From Ruminococcus champanellensis 18P13 = JCM 17042 (GTDB taxonomy: Bacteria > Bacillota > Clostridia > Oscillospirales > Ruminococcaceae), in the NCBI RefSeq assembly GCF_000210095.1, contig NC_021039.1:1513816-1577815 (forward strand): 64,000 nucleotides of DNA, in the 5' to 3' direction. Within the stretch, counting starts at the first letter, position 1. Each line of letters starts with the position of its first letter. A program made the translations under genes and the position numbers. The notes beneath the pieces are model-generated. The model worked only from the letters and a program-made list of their open reading frames with translations, had not been told where the DNA came from and searched no databases. Below are positions 1-7,891 of the stretch, one piece after another.

Positions 1-2
1 CC

Positions 3-950
3 TATGAAGGCTGCAACAACCAGGCGCCCTATACCGTTTCCTACAGCAACACGGCGCTGCAGGATACCTTCCGGGGGCATGTGTACGAAAACGGCAAGTG
101 CAAGTACTGCGATTTCTTTGAAAATCAGGTTGGCGCACACCTGGTTGGTTATTCTCTGAGCCTGGGCGGCAATATCGGCGTTCGCTTCTACATGGAGCTG
201 GATCCTCGCACTGTAGCACGCTTCGACAGCTATATGCTGTTTACTTTGCCAGATGGTCAGACTAAGAAGATCTATGTATCGGATGCCATAAGGGAGACCC
301 GCAACAACCAGACCTATTATATCTTCAACTGCGAGGTCGCTCCGAAGGAAATGACTGCCCCGATTACGGCACAGATGTATGCCGGCTCGCTGTGCAGTGA
401 ACTTTACACTTTTATGGTGGCGGACTATGCAGACTATATTTTCGACCACGAGAATCAGTATTCTGCGGAAACGGTGGCACTGACCCAGGAGATCCTGCGG
501 TATGGTGCATACGCCAAGGCATACTTTGACGGGGATACTTTGGGCGCTGCTGAGGAAATGCGCGGCATCACTGCGGATACTCTGGCGGATGCAAATCCCA
601 CCGTATCCGGCACATTGCCGGCGGGCATTACCTACTACGGCTCCAGCTTGGTGCTGGAATCCGATATGATCCTGCGGCATTACTTCAAGGTGAAAACCGG
701 TGTGGACGTGAGCCAATACGGCTTTAGCGGCAACAAGGGGGAGTATTACTATATGGATCAGCAGATCACCCCCGGCAGAACCGCTGCTGACTGTGTGATC
801 GGCGATTACACCCTGCACTATGACACCATGTGCTATGTGCATGCAGTGCTGGCAAGTCCGGATGCGCCGGAGAATCTGCAGCAGCTTGCTGCGGCTCTGT
901 ATCTGTACAACCAGGCGGCGGCAGCATATCTGAAAAACGTAATTGGATAA
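3..950 (+). CDS. C-terminal part of a large cell-surface protein (5' end outside the window)
   Basis: The frame is open from the left edge, and the GTG at 81 is only an internal codon, so the gene begins upstream. The visible 315 residues open with a short Cys-containing stretch (CKYCDFF) and continue with a roughly 280-residue module rich in Tyr, Asp and Gly. This module resembles the C-terminal domain that follows leucine-rich or other repeats in many secreted Ruminococcus and Eubacterium proteins; that link is from memory of the family. No membrane anchor, sortase motif or dockerin is visible before the stop. A strong terminator follows, so it is the last gene of its transcript. The function is unknown, and an extracellular adhesion or carbohydrate-related role is a guess. 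Confidence 0.7.
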   Translation, partial: YEGCNNQAPYTVSYSNTALQDTFRGHVYENGKCKYCDFFENQVGAHLVGYSLSLGGNIGVRFYMELDPRTVARFDSYMLFTLPDGQTKKIYVSDAIRETRNNQTYYIFNCEVAPKEMTAPITAQMYAGSLCSELYTFMVADYADYIFDHENQYSAETVALTQEILRYGAYAKAYFDGDTLGAAEEMRGITADTLADANPTVSGTLPAGITYYGSSLVLESDMILRHYFKVKTGVDVSQYGFSGNKGEYYYMDQQITPGRTAADCVIGDYTLHYDTMCYVHAVLASPDAPENLQQLAAALYLYNQAAAAYLKNVIG

Positions 951-952
951 AC

Positions 953-987
953 CAACAGCCTCATCGGGAAACCGATGGGGCTGTTTT
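953..987 (+). terminator. Rho-independent terminator
   Basis: The stem AACAGCCTCATCGG pairs with CCGATGGGGCTGTT around a GAAA-type loop and runs into T5. It closes the transcript of the surface-protein gene. Confidence 0.85.
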
Positions 988-999
988 TGCCTTCAGTGA

Positions 1000-1028
1000 T
1001 TGCAAGTAATGGATATTTGTGATAAAAT
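1000..1028 (+). promoter_or_regulatory. Sigma-A type promoter of the lipoprotein gene
   Basis: TTGCAA (1000-1005), a 17-bp spacer, then TAAAAT (1023-1028), about 45 bp before the lipoprotein start. Confidence 0.6.
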
Positions 1029-1073
1029 ATGATACAAAGCATCTGAATAAACGGACGAAAAGAGGTGGCATGC

Positions 1074-1958
1074 TTGAAACGATACAGGGTTGCTTTGTGT
1101 GGACTGATCCTGCTGATGGTGCTGGTAATGCTGAATGGATGTCATGCAGAATATGAATGTACCATTCAGTTCCAGGAGGGAACAGAGGCGGAGGGGATGC
1201 TGGAGCTGCTGATTCCACTGGCGGAGGAGGATCCGGAGTATCGTGAATACAAGGAGATTGAGGGTGTAAGGAAATCCGCACCCCCGGTGGCGCTGCAGGA
1301 TGGGAGCACATATCGGAGCATTCAATGGTATTCCCATCTGTCAGATATACGCACGAATCCGGGAAAGACTACGCTGTGCTTCAATGCAGCTGATGAGTTT
1401 CTCAATTTGTGTGAAACTCGTCGGAGTTTCAGGATCGCCTTGGTGGATTCCCAGGGGAATCTGCTTCAGCTGTCGGAGGAATACCCCTTTCAGTCCGGAA
1501 AGCAGAGCTATCTGGTGCCGCCCATCCTATACAATCCGGAAACCAATACGGTGCTGCCCCAGTACCGGTATCGGCAGACCTTTGCGCAAGTGATCCGGGA
1601 TTTGATCCTATGCAGGATGATGAAGAGTGTGCCTTGGGCAGCCATTGCAGCTCTGATTACAATACTGGTACGAAGATGGACTGGCGGGGCGGGTGTTTCC
1701 AACCGCTATTACCAATTATATTTTCTTGCATTGTGCCTGCCAAGCCTGATCTATCTGGGCTGTACCTTGTACGAGGCATTCCAGAGCACATTGACAAACC
1801 AGGAAGCGTGGAAGCGGTTTTTCGAGCTTATGCATTTTTCCACAAAGGAACTATGCTGGTTTGCAGTATCCTATCTGATCCTGTTGCTTTTGGGTTGCTG
1901 GAATGCGGTGAATCGGATTCGCCGCTGGGTACAGAAAAACCTGGACCCGCCGCAATAA
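1074..1958 (+). CDS. Predicted membrane-anchored lipoprotein of unknown function
   Basis: I chose the TTG at 1074 because AGAGGTGG (1061-1068) sits at normal spacing; a GTG at 1065 would overlap that site. The protein (294 aa) opens with a lipoprotein signal: KR, a hydrophobic run, then the lipobox LNGC. The next roughly 150 residues are polar and extracytoplasmic. The C-terminal third has hydrophobic segments that look like three membrane spans (around AAIAALITIL, YFLALCLPSLIYL and LCWFAVSYLILLLL) and ends in a basic tail. A lipid anchor combined with C-terminal spans is unusual. I do not recognise the family. It is transcribed alone from the promoter at 1000-1028. Confidence 0.6.
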   Translation: MKRYRVALCGLILLMVLVMLNGCHAEYECTIQFQEGTEAEGMLELLIPLAEEDPEYREYKEIEGVRKSAPPVALQDGSTYRSIQWYSHLSDIRTNPGKTTLCFNAADEFLNLCETRRSFRIALVDSQGNLLQLSEEYPFQSGKQSYLVPPILYNPETNTVLPQYRYRQTFAQVIRDLILCRMMKSVPWAAIAALITILVRRWTGGAGVSNRYYQLYFLALCLPSLIYLGCTLYEAFQSTLTNQEAWKRFFELMHFSTKELCWFAVSYLILLLLGCWNAVNRIRRWVQKNLDPPQ

Positions 1959-1964
1959 TTGGAT

Positions 1965-2013
1965 TTAAGGCAACACCTTCGGGGCTTTGCGTATGGGGAC
2001 AACTATTGCCTTA
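1965..2013. repeat. Palindromic intergenic repeat, copy A
   Basis: It starts TTAAGGCAACACC and ends ATTGCCTTA, with a GCTTTGCG core. It belongs to the same family as the copies at 2411, 3759, 4901, 41756 and 46629. Its right end (2011-2013) supplies the TAA stop of the YjbR gene on the minus strand. Confidence 0.55.
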
Positions 2014-2388
2014 GGATTTCCCCTTGCATGCGTTTGACTTGGTGGCAGCGTAGCTCATATCCAGGAGCATTTTGATGGTTTCGTCTGATGCGCTGCCGTC
2101 CAGCGCCACTGTGATCCAGTGGGTTTTGTTCATGTGATATGCAGGAAAGCAGCCCGGCCGCTCCCGAAGGGAAGGAATCAGCAGGGGATCGCATTTCAGA
2201 TTGACCACATCCAGCATATCCGAACCGGACAGCCCGAGTTTATCTCTGGATACGTTCATAATCAGTGCAAACCATTTGCGGTTGCCCCTGTGGCGAAACA
2301 CCTTGTGCCGGGGATGACTTGCCCAGGGACAGTCCGACTCCGACGGGTACCAGGCAAGGATGAATTGTTCAAATTCTGTTCGATTCAC
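2011..2388 (-). CDS. MmcQ/YjbR family protein
   Basis: The protein has 125 residues, typical of the MmcQ/YjbR (CyaY-fold, DUF419) family. Recognisable blocks are the N-terminal TEFEQFIL, KVFRHRGNRKWFALIMNVS, a VVNLKCDP strand, FPAYHMNKTHWITVALDG and a C-terminal MLLDMSYAATK helix. I chose the GTG at 2388 because GAGG lies eight bases upstream; an ATG at 2421 has no ribosome site. The family is often called DNA-binding on structural grounds, but its cellular role is not established. It lies between two copies of the palindromic repeat, and copy A contains its stop codon. Confidence 0.8.
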   Translation of the reverse strand: MNRTEFEQFILAWYPSESDCPWASHPRHKVFRHRGNRKWFALIMNVSRDKLGLSGSDMLDVVNLKCDPLLIPSLRERPGCFPAYHMNKTHWITVALDGSASDETIKMLLDMSYAATKSNACKGKS

Positions 2389-2410
2389 TGTGGTCGCCTC
2401 TTGATTGGAA

Positions 2411-2513
2411 TAAGGCAGCACCGCACAAAGAATATGCGGTAGATGTTGGGCGGATTTTTCGTCATCAGATGCTGGGCAAAGCCGCCAGGCTAGCTCTGTG
2501 CAGTGTTGCTGTA
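2411..2513. repeat. MITE-like repeat, copy B
   Basis: The left end AAGGCAGCACCGCACAAAG is matched in inverted orientation by CTCTGTGCAGTGTTGCT at the right end, about 100 bp apart. It lies just upstream of the YjbR gene and ahead of the hydE promoter. No ORF lies inside. Confidence 0.55.
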
Positions 2514-2564
2514 AGTATGTCCTTATTGTATCATAAACGAGGCATCACAGCAAGGCTTCTCACC

Positions 2565-2593
2565 TTGACAAAATCCTATGGGTTCGGTATACT
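2565..2593 (+). promoter_or_regulatory. Sigma-A promoter of hydE
   Basis: TTGACA (2565-2570), 17-bp spacer, TATACT (2588-2593), 33 bp before the hydE start. Confidence 0.8.
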
Positions 2594-2626
2594 ATATCAT
2601 AGAAACCTACACAGAAAGGAAACGCC

Positions 2627-3667
2627 ATGCATTGCAAGGAATGGATCGACAAGCTGGAGGTACAGCCCCTGGAGCGGGCAGAATACATCCGGCTGTTGTC
2701 AGACTATACAGAGGAAGACAGGCTGTATGCCCAGGAAAAGGCACGGAAAATCGGGGATCGATACTTTGGAAAGCAGATCTTCGTCCGGGGACTGATCGAA
2801 TTTACAAGCTACTGCAAAAATGACTGCTATTACTGCGGTCTGCGCCGGAGCAATCCCAAGGCGGAGCGCTACCGACTGACGGAGGAGGAGATCCTGGATT
2901 GCTGTCGGGAGGGGTATGCCCTCGGCTTCCGCACCTTTGTACTGCAAGGGGGAGAGGACGCTTATTTCACCAGGGAGCGGATGGTACACATAATCCGGCA
3001 GATCAAAGGTGCCTATCCGGACTGCGCTCTGACCCTGTCCATCGGGGAGCGGTGTCGGGCGGATTATGCAGCATTCCGACAGGCCGGGGCTGACCGGTAT
3101 CTGCTGCGGCATGAAACGGCGGATCCGGCACATTACCGTGTTTTGCATCCGGAGCCTCTTTCCCTGGAGCATCGGATCAAATGCCTGGAAACGCTCAAGG
3201 AACTGGGTTTCCAGACCGGCTGCGGCTTTATGGTGGGATCCCCCGGGCAGACTCCGGAAACCCTGGCAGAGGACTTGCTGTTTATCCGGCGGTTGCAACC
3301 GCAAATGGTAGGTATCGGCCCCTTCATTCCCCATGGGGACACCCCTTTTCATAATAAGCCCCAGGGGACTCTGGAATTGACCCTGTTTCTGCTGAGCCTG
3401 ATCCGGATCCAGCAGAAGCAGGTGCTGCTGCCTGCCACCACGGCGCTGGGTACGATTGATCCCCGAGGGCGGGAGCTTGGGATTCTGGCTGGTGCCAATG
3501 TGGTGATGCCGAATCTTTCTCCGGTGGCGGTGCGGAAGAAATATTCTCTGTACGACAACAAGATCTGCACCGGGGAGGAAAGCGCCCAGTGCCGTTCCTG
3601 TCTCCAAAAGCGGATGGAGTCCATCGGCTACACTTTGGTGACTGACCGGGGGGATTATCCTGCGTAG
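2627..3667 (+). CDS. hydE: [FeFe]-hydrogenase H-cluster radical SAM maturase HydE
   Basis: HydE is a cytoplasmic radical SAM enzyme that helps assemble the diiron subcluster of [FeFe] hydrogenase together with HydF and HydG. The protein (346 aa) has the usual family length. The SAM cluster motif C63-x3-C67-x2-C70 lies in the HydE/BioB-like context IEFTSYCKNDCYYCG, followed by the GGED-type SAM-binding stretch (LQGGEDAYF) and the barrel segments GFMVGSPGQT and VGIGPFIPHGDTP. The start follows AGAAAGGAA. HydF, HydG and the hydrogenase are not in the window. It has its own strong promoter. Being a radical SAM protein alone would also allow PylB or BioB, but the motif context favours HydE. Confidence 0.88.
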   Translation: MHCKEWIDKLEVQPLERAEYIRLLSDYTEEDRLYAQEKARKIGDRYFGKQIFVRGLIEFTSYCKNDCYYCGLRRSNPKAERYRLTEEEILDCCREGYALGFRTFVLQGGEDAYFTRERMVHIIRQIKGAYPDCALTLSIGERCRADYAAFRQAGADRYLLRHETADPAHYRVLHPEPLSLEHRIKCLETLKELGFQTGCGFMVGSPGQTPETLAEDLLFIRRLQPQMVGIGPFIPHGDTPFHNKPQGTLELTLFLLSLIRIQQKQVLLPATTALGTIDPRGRELGILAGANVVMPNLSPVAVRKKYSLYDNKICTGEESAQCRSCLQKRMESIGYTLVTDRGDYPA

Positions 3668-3758
3668 CTGCTCCATTCTCAATTAAATGGACAAAAAAGT
3701 TCAATGAATCGCCGGATTGCTTCCTTGCGTTTTGAACAAAGCACGGATTTCGGAGGCG

Positions 3759-3801
3759 GACTGTGCAAAGCGCGCCGAAGGCTTTGCGCAGTGTTGCCCT
3801 A
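3759..3801. repeat. Palindromic intergenic repeat, copy C
   Basis: ACTGTGCAAAGC and GCTTTGCGCAGT form an inverted pair around GCGCCGAAG, followed by GTTGCC. It lies immediately upstream of the AT-rich membrane-protein gene. Confidence 0.55.
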
Positions 3802-3823
3802 CAGCTTATAAGCGGAGGAGTAT

Positions 3824-4942
3824 ATGCTCGATAAAGCCCAGGAAGACATGATCCAATCAATTTGTTTTGGATTGAAAAAAATAAAAAGCAAAAGTAAAGT
3901 CCTTATAATTCTCCAGTTGATTACCGACGTTTATTTGTTTTCAAGCTTGCTTATGGAACTAATATCGTCGTTCTATGCATTGCCTTTCATAACGCTGATT
4001 GTTATTATAGTGAAAGCGGTACTTACGAGCATGAAACGAGATACTGTATCATGTGCTATATGCTCAGCACTCAATTTATCAGCCTTTGCAATGGCATTTG
4101 CTTTTAAAATAATAGATTATAATACAGCCGCTGCATTTATAATCGCCTTCATGATTTATGGTCTGCGCATAAAGCAATGTGTTATTGAAAAGAAAATCAA
4201 CTCGCTCTACGGATACCCGACCTTTCATGCTTTTTTTATTATCAACGAATTAAAAAAGGACGAGTCTCTTTCCAACGAAGTGATTGCTGAATATAGTTTG
4301 ATAGACAATGATCCTCTGTTAAAAAGTGAAATGAAGAGAATCCGGATGAGCCCATTGATAAATGTTATACGTCTATTGGGAGTAGTCGGGGTTGTTGCCG
4401 GAATCATTATAATGTGTAACGGTCTGAACACTTCAGTAAAGATCAACAGTGCAGGGGCGATGAATACGGTCTCAAGCTCTCCAAACGGCACTTATTTCTG
4501 TGGTTCAACAAATAAAATATGTGGTATATCAAATACCGGTATGGATAAAAATGCTGAAGATATTTATTGGTGTATAATTGGTGACGAGTGTGTTACAATA
4601 AAAGTTCCTTTGCAATACAAAGAGATTTTCGCTAAGTTTTATAATCGTACTGAAGAAAATGATAGTTCATCTTATGATGAATATTCCAATGAAAAAGTTG
4701 AATTTCGTGGAATCGTTTGCGATGCAAGCAAATATGATGCAAGCATTATTAATACCAAAACTCTGAAATCCGAAGAGGATTCATTGATTATAACGGATAA
4801 GTTCATCGAAGTCATTTCTCCAGATATCTTAGAGAAAAACATGAACCTCGGGTTCACGATCACTTTGATTGGTATAGCAGCTTATATGATTACGATTGTA
4901 CTTAGGGCAACATCGGACAAAGCTTATGCGGCGTTGCCTTAA
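3824..4942 (+). CDS. AT-rich putative membrane protein of unknown function
   Basis: The start ATG at 3824 has GGAGGAG just upstream. The protein (372 aa) has an N-terminal cytoplasmic helix, two or three hydrophobic segments within residues about 25-110 and a span near 180-200 (LLGVVGVVAGIIIMC). A roughly 130-residue extracytoplasmic region follows, then a final span before the C-terminus. Base composition (runs of A/T, ATA and AAA codons) differs sharply from the GC-rich neighbours, which suggests recent transfer. Palindromic repeats flank it on both sides, and the downstream copy encodes its last 14 or so codons and its stop. I do not recognise a family. Confidence 0.55.
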   Translation: MLDKAQEDMIQSICFGLKKIKSKSKVLIILQLITDVYLFSSLLMELISSFYALPFITLIVIIVKAVLTSMKRDTVSCAICSALNLSAFAMAFAFKIIDYNTAAAFIIAFMIYGLRIKQCVIEKKINSLYGYPTFHAFFIINELKKDESLSNEVIAEYSLIDNDPLLKSEMKRIRMSPLINVIRLLGVVGVVAGIIIMCNGLNTSVKINSAGAMNTVSSSPNGTYFCGSTNKICGISNTGMDKNAEDIYWCIIGDECVTIKVPLQYKEIFAKFYNRTEENDSSSYDEYSNEKVEFRGIVCDASKYDASIINTKTLKSEEDSLIITDKFIEVISPDILEKNMNLGFTITLIGIAAYMITIVLRATSDKAYAALP

Positions 4943-4943
4943 C
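4901..4943. repeat. Palindromic intergenic repeat, copy D, forming a gene 3' end
   Basis: The left arm TTAGGGCAACATCGGACAAAGC faces the right arm GCGGCGTTGCCTTAA. Read in frame it encodes the C-terminus LRATSDKAYAALP and the TAA stop of the preceding membrane protein. Confidence 0.6.
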
Positions 4944-5065
4944 TTAACCTTTTACAGTTCCAATGTTTGATACATAGACCGGACTTGTATTGTATAAAGC
5001 CCTCATTTTTCTTAAAATTAGTATACTTGATTTAATGTTTTAAAACGGAGATCTTTCGCTTTTTA

Positions 5066-5094
5066 TTGACAAGGCGTCAAAAATCTGATATACT
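5066..5094 (+). promoter_or_regulatory. Sigma-A promoter of greA-lysS
   Basis: TTGACA (5066-5071), 17-bp spacer, TATACT (5089-5094). It is the only good promoter seen ahead of both greA and lysS. Confidence 0.85.
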
Positions 5095-5146
5095 AATATA
5101 TTGTATAGGTGTAACCTGATATTGAAGTGAATGAGGAGTTGTTACT

Positions 5147-5617
5147 ATGGCAAAGAAGCAGATGTCCCGTGAGGGTTACGAAAAGCTGGAACAGAAGCTA
5201 AGCTATCTGATTACCGTGCGCCGTGCGGAAGTAGCACAGAAACTGAAAGAGGCACGTTCCTTCGGCGACTTGTCCGAGAATGCAGAGTACGATGAGGCAA
5301 AAAACGAACAGGGCATCCTGGAAGCGGAAATTGCCGAGCTGCAAATCACCCTGGAAAATGCGGAGATCGTGGAAGATGATAACATTTCCGTGGACGAGAT
5401 CGGTATGGGCTCCATCATTGAGATTCGCCGGGTTGGCACGGACAAGATCGAGCGGCTCCAGATCGTAGGCACCAACGAGGCAAACTTCAAGGAGGGCAAG
5501 ATCTCCGACGAATCTCCCATCGGCAAATCGGCGCTGAAAAAGCGTGTGGGCGATACCTTCCTGGTAGAGGCACCCGCCGGTGAGCTGGAGTTCGAGGTTG
5601 TAGCAATTTCCAAGTAA
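5147..5617 (+). CDS. greA: Transcription elongation factor GreA
   Basis: GreA enters the secondary channel of stalled RNA polymerase and stimulates cleavage of backtracked RNA. The protein (156 aa) has the standard length. The N-terminal coiled coil (residues about 1-75) carries the family signature ARSFGDLSENAEYDEAKNEQ with the acidic tip residues. The C-terminal FKBP-like domain ends in SALKKRVGDTFLVEAP and the FEVVAIS strand. AGGAG precedes the ATG. lysS follows about 40 bp downstream without a terminator, so the two are probably cotranscribed, an arrangement common in Bacillota. Confidence 0.95.
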   Translation: MAKKQMSREGYEKLEQKLSYLITVRRAEVAQKLKEARSFGDLSENAEYDEAKNEQGILEAEIAELQITLENAEIVEDDNISVDEIGMGSIIEIRRVGTDKIERLQIVGTNEANFKEGKISDESPIGKSALKKRVGDTFLVEAPAGELEFEVVAISK

Positions 5618-5659
5618 CAGAAAGGAGTGTGCGGAGCCGCCGAGCTGCCGCAAAGTTGC

Positions 5660-7684
5660 ATGAGTGAAGTAGAAAACAGCGCTGCATTGGAAGAAGCAGT
5701 GCAGGATGTCCATATTTTAAAGAAGGTTCGCCTGGAAAAGCTGGATGAATTAAAGGTCAAGCATGAGAATCCTTACGAGATCACGAAATATCCGGTGGAT
5801 GCCCACAATGCAGAATTGAAGGCTGCCTTTGAAAAAGAGGAAGCCCGGATGATCGCTGAGGCTGCCGGCGATGAGGAAAAGCTCAATGCGTTGCTGGAGG
5901 CCCAGAAGGAAAAGATCGTGCACATTGCCGGCAGAATTATGAGCTGGCGTGACATGGGCAAGGCGAATTTTATCGATGTGCGGGACGGTTCTGACCGGAT
6001 CCAGGTCTATGTGCGGATGAATGAGATTGGTAAAGAAGCCTTTGCTGACTTTAAAAAGTGGGATATCGGTGACATTGTGGGCGTAGAGGGCTTTGTGTTC
6101 CGTACCCGCAAGGGCGAAATTTCCATACATGCCAAATCCATTGTACTGTTGTCCAAGTCCCTGCTGCCCCTGCCGGAAAAATGGCATGGTCTGAAGGATC
6201 AGGATATCCGCTACCGGCAGCGGTATGTGGATCTGATCGTCAACCCGGACGTAAAGGACACCTTCCTCAAGCGCAGCCAGATCCTGCGGGAGGTTCGCAG
6301 CTACCTGGACAATCTGGGCTATCTGGAGGTAGATACGCCGGTGCTGCATACGCTGGAGATTGGCGCATCCGCACGTCCCTTTATTACGCACCACAATGCC
6401 CTGGATCTGGATATGTATCTGCGGATCGAGACCGAATTGTATCTGAAGCGACTGATCGTGGGCGGCTTTGAAAAGGTATACGAGGTAGGGCGGATCTTCC
6501 GGAACGAGGGCATGGACACCTCCCACAACCCGGAGTTCACCTCCATTGAAATGTACCAGGCTTACACCGACTATATTGGCATGATGAATCTGATCGAGGA
6601 TATGTACCGGACCATTGCCCGGAAGGTATGCGGCAGTGATGTGATCACCTACCAGGGTGTGGAGATCGACATGGGCAGGCTCTGGGAGCGTCTGACCATG
6701 GTGGAGGCTGTGAAGAAGTATGCCGGTGTGGATTACAACGATTGGGCAACGGATGAACAGGCACGTGCCGTGGCAAAGGAAAAGGGCGTGGAAGTGGACG
6801 AAGGAGATGCTGCCACCAAGGGGCATGTGCTGATCGCCTTCTTTGATGCATTTGTGGAAGAAAAGCTGATTCAGCCCACCATCATCTACGATTATCCGGT
6901 GGAGAATTCTCCCCTGGCAAAGCGGAAGCCCACTGATCCTGCATTTACCGAACGGTTCGAGTATTTCATCTACGCTCGTGAAATGGGCAACGCATTCTCT
7001 GAGTTGAACGATCCTATCGATCAGCGGGAGCGTTTTGAGCGGCAGGTTGCTGCGAAGCGTGCCCAGGGCAACAACAATGCTACCGTGGATGAGGATTTCG
7101 TTACCGCACTGGAATATGGTATGCCTCCCACCGGTGGATTGGGCTTTGGCTTGGATCGTCTGGTGATGCTGCTGACTGACAGCGCATCCATCCGGGATGT
7201 TCTGTTGTTCCCCACAATGAAGCCGTTGGACTCTGACAAGAAGGTTTCCAAGGAAGTTTCGGCTCCTGCGGAGGCTGCTCAGACGGCTCCCGTTGTGGAA
7301 GAAAAAATTGATTTTTCTAATGTTCAGATTGAGCCTTTGTTTGCTGATCAGGTCGATTTTGACACCTTCTCCAAGAGCGATTTCCGTGCCGTAAAGGTCA
7401 AGGAATGCGAAGCCGTGAAGAAGTCCAAAAAGCTCTTAAAGTTCGTTTTGGACGACGGAACTGGCGTAGATCGGGTCATTTTGAGTGGTATTCACGACTA
7501 TTATGAGCCGGAAGAACTGGTTGGAAAGACCTGCATCGCCATCACCAACCTGCCGCCTCGCCCGATGATGGGCATTGATTCCTGCGGTATGCTCATCTCC
7601 GCCGTGCATCACGAAAACGGTGAAGAAAAGTTGCATTTGCTGATGGTCGATCCTCACATTCCGGCAGGCGCAAAGCTCTATTGA
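5660..7684 (+). CDS. lysS: Lysyl-tRNA synthetase (class II) extended by an element-derived tRNA-binding domain
   Basis: The enzyme charges tRNA-Lys with lysine in the cytoplasm. Residues about 1-520 form an ordinary class II LysRS: an OB-fold anticodon domain, motif 2 (FRNEGMDTSHNPEFTSIE) and motif 3 (GLGFGLDRLVML), followed by the usual family end LLFPTMKPLD. Here the frame runs on for about 150 residues. An Ala/Pro/Glu linker leads to a Trbp111/EMAP-II type domain (RAVKVKECEAV, LLKFVLDDG, YEPEELVGKT, MMGIDSCGML, PHIPAGAKLY) of the kind found at the C-terminus of MetRS. The extension begins at the 19-bp core of the integrated element (7214-7232), and the displaced natural end with its TGA is at 20422-20443. 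The ATG at 5660 is preferred by homology; a GTG at 5627 is in frame but nearly touches the Shine-Dalgarno site. Confidence 0.93.
   Translation: MSEVENSAALEEAVQDVHILKKVRLEKLDELKVKHENPYEITKYPVDAHNAELKAAFEKEEARMIAEAAGDEEKLNALLEAQKEKIVHIAGRIMSWRDMGKANFIDVRDGSDRIQVYVRMNEIGKEAFADFKKWDIGDIVGVEGFVFRTRKGEISIHAKSIVLLSKSLLPLPEKWHGLKDQDIRYRQRYVDLIVNPDVKDTFLKRSQILREVRSYLDNLGYLEVDTPVLHTLEIGASARPFITHHNALDLDMYLRIETELYLKRLIVGGFEKVYEVGRIFRNEGMDTSHNPEFTSIEMYQAYTDYIGMMNLIEDMYRTIARKVCGSDVITYQGVEIDMGRLWERLTMVEAVKKYAGVDYNDWATDEQARAVAKEKGVEVDEGDAATKGHVLIAFFDAFVEEKLIQPTIIYDYPVENSPLAKRKPTDPAFTERFEYFIYAREMGNAFSELNDPIDQRERFERQVAAKRAQGNNNATVDEDFVTALEYGMPPTGGLGFGLDRLVMLLTDSASIRDVLLFPTMKPLDSDKKVSKEVSAPAEAAQTAPVVEEKIDFSNVQIEPLFADQVDFDTFSKSDFRAVKVKECEAVKKSKKLLKFVLDDGTGVDRVILSGIHDYYEPEELVGKTCIAITNLPPRPMMGIDSCGMLISAVHHENGEEKLHLLMVDPHIPAGAKLY
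7214..7232 (+). other. attL core (left 19-bp direct repeat) inside lysS
   Basis: ACAATGAAGCCGTTGGACT is identical to 20422-20440. Here it encodes TMKPLDS and the frame continues into element DNA. Confidence 0.75.
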
Positions 7685-7704
7685 TTGACCTAAAATTGTC
7701 GGTG

Positions 7705-7746
7705 CTTACGCCACAACTTACGCCAATTTACTCCGAGCTTACGCCA
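7705..7746 (+). repeat. Left arm-type direct repeats
   Basis: CTTACGCCA occurs at 7705, 7717 and 7738, with a degenerate TTTACTCCG at 7728. The same motif clusters near the right end of the element. Such clusters are the expected layout of arm sites for lambda/Tn916-type integrases. Confidence 0.65.
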
Positions 7747-7812
7747 AAAATGCGTTTGGAATTTTGCGATTGCAGACAAGTTCCGATAGCATACGATAAT
7801 TTCATATGATTT

Positions 7813-7891
7813 AAGCCCGCTGATTTCGGTCAGCGGGCTTTTCCTATTTCTGCCCCTATTACATCTCTGAGATGTGATAGGGGCTTTTTTT
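7813..7891 (+). terminator. Tandem terminators after the extended lysS
   Basis: The first hairpin pairs AAGCCCGCTGA with TCAGCGGGCTT (7813-7842). The second pairs GCCCCTAT...ACATCT with AGATGT...ATAGGGGC and ends in T7 (7852-7891). A copy of the first is found again at 20549-20579. Confidence 0.8.

Noticed and set aside
5627..5659. GTG at 5627 as the lysS start
   Set aside because: The Shine-Dalgarno AAAGGAG is directly adjacent, too close for initiation, and the extra 11 residues have no counterpart in LysRS. The ATG at 5660 is preferred, although its own ribosome site is weak.
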